From Chromatiales bacterium (lineage in GTDB: Bacteria > Pseudomonadota > Gammaproteobacteria > Chromatiales > Chromatiaceae), in contig JANTHH010000029.1 of NCBI GenBank assembly GCA_024762485.1, positions 1-16,828 of the forward strand: 16,828 bases of DNA, given 5' to 3'. The notes below the pieces were generated by a model that saw nothing but the letters and a program-made list of their open reading frames with translations, was not told the DNA's origin and ran no database searches. A program made the translations under genes and the position numbers. Positions 1-5,976 of this stretch are shown here, one piece after another (positions within the stretch are counted from its first letter, which is position 1; each line of letters opens with the position of its first letter).

Positions 1-1872
1 CTGCTGCGGCTGGCGCTCAATGTCGCCTCGACCCGGGTGGTGCTGCTGGAGGGTCACAACGGTGGCGATGCGGCAGGCAAGGTGATCGAGGCCTTCGGCG
101 CCTTTGTCATCGGCGGCAACTACGCGGTCGGACTGGTGGTGTTTTTCATACTGGTGATCATCAACTTCGTGGTGGTGACCAAGGGCGCGGGCCGGGTCTC
201 CGAGGTGTCGGCGCGCTTCACCCTGGACGCCATGCCGGGCAAGCAGATGGCCATCGATGCCGATCTCAATGCCGGCATCATCGATCAGGAGACCGCACGC
301 GCGCGGCGCGAGGAAGTGGGCCGCGAGGCCGATTTCTACGGCGCCATGGACGGTGCCTCGAAGTTCGTCCGCGGCGATGCCGTGGCCGGCATCCTCATCC
401 TGCTGATCAACATCGTCGGTGGCCTGTCCATCGGCATGGCGCAGCACGGCCTCGATCTCGCCACCGCCAGTCGCAACTATGTGCTGCTGACCATCGGTGA
501 CGGCCTGGTGGCGCAGATCCCGGCGCTGCTGCTGTCCACCGCGGCGGCCATCATCGTCACCCGGGTATCCAGTGCCGAGGACATGGGCACCCAGGTCAGC
601 CGGCAGCTGCTGGCCGATCCCAAGGCGCTTTGGATTGCTGCCGGTGTGCTCGGCATGCTCGGCGTCATCCCCGGCATGCCCAACCTCGTCTTCATCGCCC
701 TGGGCAGCGGCCTGGCGGTGATGGCCTATTACACAGGGCTGCGCCGGCAGCGCGCGGCCGAGGTCGAACAGGACGTGGCGCAGCAGCCCCCCGAGGCGCC
801 CAGTGCAGAGCCCAGCCGCGACCTGAGCTGGGACGACGTGCAGCCGGTGGACATCATCGGCCTGGAGGTGGGTTACCGGCTGATCCCGCTGGTCGACCGC
901 AACCAGGGCGGGCAGCTGATGAACCGTATCAAGGGCGTGCGCAAGAAGCTCTCACAGGAGCTGGGCTTCCTGGTCCAGCCGGTGCACATCCGCGACAACC
1001 TCGACCTGCCACCCAATGCCTATCGCATCAGTCTGCACGGCGTGCCGGTGGGCGAGGCCGAGGTGTTCCCCGACCGCGAGATGGCGATCAATCCCGGCAA
1101 GGTGTTCGGCGAGTTGCCGGGCACGCCCACCACCGACCCGGCCTTTGGCCTGGAGGCGGTGTGGATCGATCCCGGTCAGCGCGACCAGGCGCAGACCCTC
1201 GGTTATACCGTGGTCGACGCCAGCACCGTGATCGCCACCCATCTCAGCGAAGTGCTGCAGCGCCACGCCCACGAACTGCTCGGCCACGAGGAGGTGCAGC
1301 AGCTGCTCGACACCCTGGCCCAGTCGACGCCGAAACTGGTGGAGGACCTGGTGCCCAAGCAGCTGCCGCTCGCGGTGGTGCTGAAGGTGCTGCAGAACCT
1401 GCTGATGGAGGGTGTGCCGGTGCGCGATATCCGCACGATCGCCGAAACCTTGGCGGAGCAGGCCACCAAGAGTCAGGATGCCGGCGCCTTGACGGCTGCT
1501 GTGCGGACTGCGCTGGGTCGCTCGATAGTTCAGCAACTCGTTGGTCCCGTTGAAGAAATTCCGGTCATCGTGCTCGATCCGGGGTTGGAACGACTATTGC
1601 AACAGGCATTGCAGGCGGCCGGTGAGGATGGTGCCGGACTGGAGCCGGGGCTGCTTGAACGACTCCAGCAGGCCCTGGCGGAGACCGCACGGCAGCAGGA
1701 GATGAATGGCGAGGAGAGCGTGCTGCTGGTGGCGGCACCGATCCGCAGCTGGATGGCGAGATTCATTCGCGCCAGCGTGCCGGGGATGCACGTGCTGTCC
1801 TACAACGAGATACCGGACAACCGGCAGATCAAGGTGATCGCCACCGTCGGCCGGCCGGAACAACTGAACTGA
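1..1872 (+). CDS. flhA: Flagellar export gate protein FlhA (5'-truncated by window edge)
   Basis: FlhA is the large membrane subunit of the flagellar type III export gate; its cytoplasmic domain docks chaperone-substrate complexes. The reading frame is open from base 1, so 623 residues are present and roughly 70-80 N-terminal residues (first membrane helices) lie outside the window. Visible are the remaining hydrophobic helices of the N-terminal half (to about fragment residue 235), the FHIPEP-family signature around fragment residues 62-85 (VSEVSARFTLDAMPGKQM), the conserved MDGASKFVRGDA segment, a charged linker near 245-265, and the multi-subdomain cytoplasmic C-terminal half ending in IKVIATVGRPEQLN. 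It is followed after 43 nt by flhF, the usual polar-flagellate order. A short patch at about 1498-1640 uses AT-ending codons unlike the rest of the gene. Identification is secure from the signature and neighbours. Confidence 0.97.
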   Translation: MLRLALNVASTRVVLLEGHNGGDAAGKVIEAFGAFVIGGNYAVGLVVFFILVIINFVVVTKGAGRVSEVSARFTLDAMPGKQMAIDADLNAGIIDQETARARREEVGREADFYGAMDGASKFVRGDAVAGILILLINIVGGLSIGMAQHGLDLATASRNYVLLTIGDGLVAQIPALLLSTAAAIIVTRVSSAEDMGTQVSRQLLADPKALWIAAGVLGMLGVIPGMPNLVFIALGSGLAVMAYYTGLRRQRAAEVEQDVAQQPPEAPSAEPSRDLSWDDVQPVDIIGLEVGYRLIPLVDRNQGGQLMNRIKGVRKKLSQELGFLVQPVHIRDNLDLPPNAYRISLHGVPVGEAEVFPDREMAINPGKVFGELPGTPTTDPAFGLEAVWIDPGQRDQAQTLGYTVVDASTVIATHLSEVLQRHAHELLGHEEVQQLLDTLAQSTPKLVEDLVPKQLPLAVVLKVLQNLLMEGVPVRDIRTIAETLAEQATKSQDAGALTAAVRTALGRSIVQQLVGPVEEIPVIVLDPGLERLLQQALQAAGEDGAGLEPGLLERLQQALAETARQQEMNGEESVLLVAAPIRSWMARFIRASVPGMHVLSYNEIPDNRQIKVIATVGRPEQLN

Positions 1873-1875
1873 GCG

Positions 1876-1910
1876 GGGGATGCACTGATCCCCGGCAACA
1901 AAGGGGATCA
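1876..1910 (+). promoter_or_regulatory. Alternative RNA hairpins covering or freeing the flhF ribosome binding site
   Basis: Three short segments in the flhA-flhF gap are mutually complementary. TGATCCCC (1886-1893) is the exact reverse complement of GGGGATCA (1903-1910), giving an 8-bp stem with a 9-nt loop that buries the flhF Shine-Dalgarno AAGGGG (1901-1906). GGGGAT (1876-1881) can instead pair with ATCCCC (1888-1893), a 6-bp stem with a 6-nt loop that leaves the Shine-Dalgarno free. The two hairpins share the central strand and cannot coexist. The complementarity is seen directly; a role in controlling flhF translation is inference. Confidence 0.45.
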
Positions 1911-1915
1911 CTGGG

Positions 1916-3076
1916 ATGAACATCAAGCGATTCGTCGCGCCGGACATGCGCCAGGCCATCCGCCTGGTACGCGAGACCCTCGGACCGGATGCGGTCATCC
2001 TGTCCAACAAGAGTGTGGACGAGGGTGTCGAGTTGATGGCGGCCGTGGATCTCGCCCACACCGACTTCAGCGAGGCCCGCGACACCGTCACGCCGTCCGA
2101 GGGCCCGTCGTCCCCTGAGCAGTCCGCCACCGACACCCCGGACCCGCTGCAGGCGGTGCGTCACGAGGTACAGGAACTGCGACGTCTGATGGAGTCCGAG
2201 CTGGGCGAGCTCAACTGGCGTGAGATGGGTGAGCGCCACCCACAGCAGCGCGAACTGCTGCGCCGGTTGATGTCGCTGGGCCTGCCGGCGGAGATCGCCC
2301 GGCCCCTGAGCGAGCGCGTCGGTGATGAGCCGGGTATCGACCACGCCTGGCGCAAGGCCCTGTTCCATCTTGCCTCCGAGCTCCGTATCAGTGATGACGA
2401 TATCCTTGATCAAGGCGGGGTGGTGGCGCTGGTCGGTCCCACCGGTGTCGGCAAGACCACCACCATCGCCAAGCTCGCCGCCCGCTTCGCACTCCGCCAC
2501 GGTCATCGCCACCTGGCCCTGGTGACGACCGACAACTTCCGCATCGGTGCCCGTGATCAGCTCGAGACCTACGGGCGCATACTCAATGTCCCGGTGCGCA
2601 CCGCCGGCGATCCCGCGGCATTGGCTGATGTGCTGGACGAGCTGTCAGACCGCCGCCTGATCCTGATCGATACCGCCGGCATGGGGCTGCGCAACGAACG
2701 TTTCAAGGAGCAGATGGAGATCCTGCGCGGCGCCGGCCGCCCCATCCGCTCGCTGCTCACCCTCTCCGCCACCACCGAGCCCAGTGCCATGGCACGGGCA
2801 CTGAAGCTGTTCGCCGCGGCGCGCCCGGGCGCCTGTGTGCTGACCAAGCTGGACGAGGCGGCCTCGTTGGGTGCGGCCATCACCGCAGTCATCCACAGTG
2901 GTCTGCCGCTGGCCTTCGTCGCCGATGGCCAGCGGGTGCCCGAGGACCTGCAGGTTGCGCGTGCCCAGCCGCTGGTCGATCGCGCCGCCGAGCTGATGGC
3001 CGAATACGAGGCCGAATGCGACCCGGCCTACCTGTCGATTGCCTACGGAGGCTCGCGTGCCCATGCCCGTGTCTGA
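1916..3076 (+). CDS. flhF: Flagellar biosynthesis GTPase FlhF
   Basis: FlhF is an SRP-type GTPase that marks the cell pole where a flagellum is built. The 386-residue protein has an N-terminal B region starting MNIKRFVAPDMRQAIRLVRE, a helical N domain (about 115-165), and a G domain with the P-loop GPTGVGKTT (174-182), the TTDNFRIGARDQL switch segment after it, DTAG (252-255) and TKLDE (310-314). The length is within the lower part of the family range, mainly through a short B-to-N linker. The ATG is preceded by AAGGGG at 9-nt spacing, and this Shine-Dalgarno lies in a predicted hairpin. The 3' end overlaps flhG by 14 nt, so the two are probably translationally coupled, fitting their known partnership: FlhG stimulates FlhF GTPase activity. 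Assignment is secure. Confidence 0.97.
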   Translation: MNIKRFVAPDMRQAIRLVRETLGPDAVILSNKSVDEGVELMAAVDLAHTDFSEARDTVTPSEGPSSPEQSATDTPDPLQAVRHEVQELRRLMESELGELNWREMGERHPQQRELLRRLMSLGLPAEIARPLSERVGDEPGIDHAWRKALFHLASELRISDDDILDQGGVVALVGPTGVGKTTTIAKLAARFALRHGHRHLALVTTDNFRIGARDQLETYGRILNVPVRTAGDPAALADVLDELSDRRLILIDTAGMGLRNERFKEQMEILRGAGRPIRSLLTLSATTEPSAMARALKLFAAARPGACVLTKLDEAASLGAAITAVIHSGLPLAFVADGQRVPEDLQVARAQPLVDRAAELMAEYEAECDPAYLSIAYGGSRAHARV

Positions 3077-3950
3077 CGCAAACAACGACCAGGCCTCCGG
3101 GCTGCGCCGCATGGTCACCCCGACACCGGTTCGCGCCATTGCCGTGACCGGCGGCAAGGGTGGCGTGGGCAAGACCAACGTCTCCATCAACCTGGCGGTG
3201 GCCGCGGCCGAGGCGGGCCGCAAGGTCATGTTGCTCGATGCCGACCTGGGCCTGGCCAACATCGACGTGTCCCTGGGGCTGCATCCCAAGTACGACCTGT
3301 CACATGTGCTCAACGGCGAACGCACCCTGGAGGAGATCCTGGTGGAGGGTCCCTCCGGCATCCAGGTGATCCCGGGCGCCTCCGGTCTGCAACGCATGGC
3401 CGAACTGTCGCCGGCCGAGCACACCGGCCTGATCCAGGCCTTCGGCGATATGGCCGGCAACACCGAGCTGCTGATCATCGACACCGCGGCGGGTATCTCG
3501 GAGACGGTGATCAGCTTTGCCCGCGCCGCCCACGACATCCTGGTGGTGGTGTGTGACGAGCCGGCGTCCATCACCGATGCCTACGCCATGATCAAGCTGC
3601 TCAACCGCGACTATGGCCACACCCGCTTCCGGGTGCTGGCCAACATGGTGAAGAGTGCCCAGGAAGGTCACGAGCTCTACAACAAGATGTGCCGGGTCAC
3701 CGACCGCTATCTCGATGTGATGCTCAGCTACCTCGGCGCGGTTCCCTACGACGAGAACCTGCGCAAGGCCGTGAAGGGGCAGCGGCCGGTGGTGCAGGCG
3801 TTCCCGCGTAGTCGTTCGGCCCAGGCATTCAAGAACCTCGCCAAGAAGGTGGACTCCTGGCCGACGCCCAGCGGCGCCAATGGCCGGGTACAGTTTTTTG
3901 TCGAACGTTTGATCCAGTATTCCAGCGAATTTGGGGAGATCTCACTGTGA
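3063..3950 (+). CDS. flhG: Flagellar number regulator, MinD-like ATPase FlhG (FleN)
   Basis: FlhG/FleN is a MinD/ParA-type ATPase that limits flagellar number; it acts on FlhF and, in Pseudomonas and Vibrio, on the master regulator FleQ/FlrA. With the ATG at 3063 the product has 295 residues. This start has CGGAGG 11 nt upstream (3046-3051); an in-frame TTG at 3039 lies before that site and is unlikely. Visible are the deviant Walker A motif GGKGGVGKT (30-38), LLDADLGLANIDV with the switch aspartates, IDTAAG, and the DEPASITDAYA segment typical of FlhG. The N-terminus carries DQASGLRRM (9-17), matching the DQAxxLR activator helix that in some FlhG proteins stimulates FlhF. It ends with the GTGA overlap that begins fliA. 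Confidence 0.96.
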   Translation: MPVSDANNDQASGLRRMVTPTPVRAIAVTGGKGGVGKTNVSINLAVAAAEAGRKVMLLDADLGLANIDVSLGLHPKYDLSHVLNGERTLEEILVEGPSGIQVIPGASGLQRMAELSPAEHTGLIQAFGDMAGNTELLIIDTAAGISETVISFARAAHDILVVVCDEPASITDAYAMIKLLNRDYGHTRFRVLANMVKSAQEGHELYNKMCRVTDRYLDVMLSYLGAVPYDENLRKAVKGQRPVVQAFPRSRSAQAFKNLAKKVDSWPTPSGANGRVQFFVERLIQYSSEFGEISL

Positions 3951-4699
3951 ACAGCACAGCGACCTATGCTGCGGTCCAGCAGCAGAGCTATGAACAACTC
4001 GTGAATGAGCATGCAGCGCTGGTCAAACGCATTGCCTATCACCTGATGAACCGTCTGCCGCCGAGCGTGCAGGCAGAAGACCTGATCCAGGCCGGCATGA
4101 TCGGCCTGCTCGAGGCGAGCAAGAACTACGAGCCCACCAAGGGCGCGACCTTCGAGACCTATGCCGGCATCCGCATCCGCGGGGCCATGCTCGATGAGAT
4201 CCGTCGCTCCGACTGGACGCCGCGTTCGGTGCATCGCAAGGCCCGCATGGTGGCGGAGGCGATGCGCGAGATCGAGCACGAGACCGGGCGTGATGCGCGG
4301 GACGTGGAGGTGGCGAAGGCGCTGGACATGCCGATTGATGATTATCACCAGATCCTGCAGGACGCCTCCGGCTCGCGGGTGTTCAGCTACGAGGAACTGT
4401 CCGAGGTCGGCGAGGTGATGCCGAGCGATGGTGGACGGGAACTGCAGGGCGGTCTGGAGAGCCCCTTCGAGGGACTGGAAAAGGACCATTTCAAGGGGGC
4501 GCTGGCCGATGCCATATCCAGCCTGCCGGAACGCGAGCGCCTGGTGATCGCGCTGTATTACGACGAGGAGCTCAACCTGCGCGAGATCGGCCAAGTGCTC
4601 GGCGTCAGCGAATCCAGGGTCTGCCAGATCCACAGCCAGGCGGCACTGCGCCTGCGATCGCGCCTGACCGAGTGGCTGCCTGCCCACGATCAGACGTGA
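3947..4699 (+). CDS. fliA: RNA polymerase sigma factor FliA (sigma-28)
   Basis: FliA directs transcription of late flagellar and chemotaxis genes. The 250-residue product has sigma region 2 (about 16-90, with DLIQAGMIGLLEA and GIRIRGAMLDEIRRSDW), a region 3 segment (about 96-140), and region 4 with the helix-turn-helix LREIGQVLGVSESRVCQIHS (211-230). It lacks region 1, as expected for this class. The start is GTG, overlapping the flhG stop by 4 nt (GTGA), with GGGGAG (3933-3938) 8 nt upstream. A good match to the sigma-28 consensus lies 57 nt after the stop codon, implying that FliA directly drives the downstream block. FliA activity is normally held back by the anti-sigma factor FlgM, which is not in this window. 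Confidence 0.98.
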   Translation: MNSTATYAAVQQQSYEQLVNEHAALVKRIAYHLMNRLPPSVQAEDLIQAGMIGLLEASKNYEPTKGATFETYAGIRIRGAMLDEIRRSDWTPRSVHRKARMVAEAMREIEHETGRDARDVEVAKALDMPIDDYHQILQDASGSRVFSYEELSEVGEVMPSDGGRELQGGLESPFEGLEKDHFKGALADAISSLPERERLVIALYYDEELNLREIGQVLGVSESRVCQIHSQAALRLRSRLTEWLPAHDQT

Positions 4700-4713
4700 A
4701 TTTCGCCAGCGCG

Positions 4714-4730
4714 AAAAAAAATCATAAAAA
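4714..4730 (+). promoter_or_regulatory. A-rich tract upstream of the cheY promoter, UP-element-like
   Basis: The tract has an A8 run, TCAT and a second A run, ending 5 nt before the proposed minus-35. With a start site near 4770 it spans roughly minus 56 to minus 40, where UP elements contact the alpha subunit C-terminal domain. It stands out in otherwise GC-rich DNA. The base composition and spacing are observed; UP-element function is inference. Confidence 0.4.
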
Positions 4731-4735
4731 ACTCC

Positions 4736-4763
4736 TACAGATTTTCCCGGCGGCAGCCGATAA
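4736..4763 (+). promoter_or_regulatory. Sigma-28 (FliA) promoter for the cheY-cheW block
   Basis: The minus-10 GCCGATAA (4756-4763) is an exact match to the sigma-28 consensus. TACAGATT (4736-4743) matches the minus-35 TAAAGTTT at 6 of 8 positions with a 12-nt spacer (11 is canonical); counted as TACAG-N15-GCCGATAA it fits the Pseudomonas/Vibrio style. The start site would be near 4770, giving a leader of about 60 nt before cheY. It lies in the largest gap of the flagellar cluster, right after the gene encoding its sigma factor. Confidence 0.85.
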
Positions 4764-4829
4764 GCAGGCAAGCAAAATGCGATAACACCGGCATGGCCGG
4801 GTAATTGAGATGACGCGGAGGTAGCAGCC

Positions 4830-5216
4830 TTGGACAAGAACATGAAGATTCTGGTTGTGGACGACTTTTCCACGATGCGACGGATTATCAAGAATCTGCT
4901 GCGCGACCTGGGCTTCACCAACACACATGAAGCCGACGACGGCACCACGGCGCTGCCGATGCTGCAGGGCGGTGGCTTCGATTTTCTCATCACCGACTGG
5001 AACATGCCCGGCATGCAGGGCATCGACCTGCTCAAGGCGGTGCGCGCCGACGAGAAGCTCGCCAGCCTCCCGGTACTTATGGTGACCGCTGAATCGAAGC
5101 GCGAGCAGATCGTCGAGGCGGCCCAGGCCGGCGTCAATGGCTATGTCGTCAAGCCCTTCACCGCGGGCACCCTGGAAGAGAAGATCAACAAGATCTTCGA
5201 GCGGGTGGCAGCATGA
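4830..5216 (+). CDS. cheY: Chemotaxis response regulator CheY
   Basis: CheY is the single-domain receiver that, when phosphorylated by CheA, binds the flagellar switch and changes rotation. The 128-residue product shows the full active site: acidic pair D11/D12, phospho-acceptor D56 (in TDWNMPG), T86, aromatic Y105 and K108 followed by the cis proline in KPF. VDDFSTMRRIIKNLL is characteristic of true flagellar CheY. The start is taken as TTG at 4830 because GGAGGT (4817-4822) is 7 nt upstream; the next ATG (4842) would be 19 nt away, and the extra residues match the length of other CheY proteins. It is the first gene after the sigma-28 promoter and overlaps cheZ by ATGA. Confidence 0.97.
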   Translation: MDKNMKILVVDDFSTMRRIIKNLLRDLGFTNTHEADDGTTALPMLQGGGFDFLITDWNMPGMQGIDLLKAVRADEKLASLPVLMVTAESKREQIVEAAQAGVNGYVVKPFTAGTLEEKINKIFERVAA

Positions 5217-5974
5217 GTGCCGGGCAGCAGGAATCGCAGGAGATGACGCAGCCGGGTGCCAGCAAGATCGAGCTCGCCCGCGCACTGCTGCGCAACCTCG
5301 AAGAGGGCGCGGAAGACGAGGCGAGCGATACCATCGCCCAGCTGGCGGGGTTCCGCGACAACCTGTTGTTCAAGGAGGTTGGGCGCATGACCCGTGAGCT
5401 GCACGAATCACTGAAGAGCTTCGTGGTGGATTCACAGCTGACGAATATCGCCACCCACGAGATGCCGGACGCCACCGAGCGTCTGCAGTACGTGATCGAC
5501 CAGACCGAGCAGGCCGCCAATACCACACTGGAGGCTGTCGAGAGCGCCCTTCCGGTGGCAGACGAGCTGCGGGGCGAGGCCAGGGCGCTGGCTGAAAAGT
5601 GGAAACAGTTCAACTCCAGCAAGATGTCGCTCGATGACTTCCGTGCCATGAACAGTGAGCTGGGCGACTTTCTCGATGCCACCCAACACAACTCCGAGGC
5701 ACTGCACGCCAAGCTCACCGAGATCCTCATGGCCCAGGGGTTCCAGGATCTCACCGGACAGATCATCCGCAAGGTGATCACCATGGTGAGCGAGGTGGAG
5801 ATCAAGCTCATCGAGCTGGTGCGTATTGCCGGTACCGATGGTCAGTCGGCCGAGGATATCCAGGAGGAGAAAGCCAAGAACGCGATGGGCCCGGTGGTGC
5901 CCAACGTCGAGCATGGCGATGTGGTCTCCGGTCAGGATGACGTCGACGACCTCCTTTCAAGTTTGGGATTTTAA
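5213..5974 (+). CDS. cheZ: CheY-P phosphatase CheZ
   Basis: CheZ dephosphorylates CheY-P and so ends the signal. The 253-residue, mostly helical protein contains the catalytic segment AQGFQDLTGQIIRKV, with D179 and Q183 corresponding to the Asp and catalytic Gln of E. coli CheZ (D143/Q147). The extreme C-terminus DDVDDLLSSLGF is nearly the same as the E. coli CheY-binding tail DQVDDLLDSLGF and is joined to the helical hairpin by a polar linker (about 205-240). The start codon lies in the ATGA overlap with cheY, indicating coupled synthesis of enzyme and substrate. The tail resembles a motif that occurs twice in the CheA encoded next. Confidence 0.96.
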   Translation: MSAGQQESQEMTQPGASKIELARALLRNLEEGAEDEASDTIAQLAGFRDNLLFKEVGRMTRELHESLKSFVVDSQLTNIATHEMPDATERLQYVIDQTEQAANTTLEAVESALPVADELRGEARALAEKWKQFNSSKMSLDDFRAMNSELGDFLDATQHNSEALHAKLTEILMAQGFQDLTGQIIRKVITMVSEVEIKLIELVRIAGTDGQSAEDIQEEKAKNAMGPVVPNVEHGDVVSGQDDVDDLLSSLGF

Positions 5975-5976
5975 TC

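Noticed and set aside
3039..3062. TTG start for flhG giving eight more residues
   Set aside because: The Shine-Dalgarno CGGAGG lies downstream of this TTG and fits ATG 3063.
4701..4720. TTTCGC/GCGAAA hairpin after fliA as an intrinsic terminator
   Set aside because: On the plus strand it is followed by A residues rather than T residues, so it would not terminate fliA transcription.
4778..4785. Second sigma-28-like minus-10 (TGCGATAA) downstream of the main one
   Set aside because: It mismatches the consensus GCC and has no minus-35 at suitable spacing.
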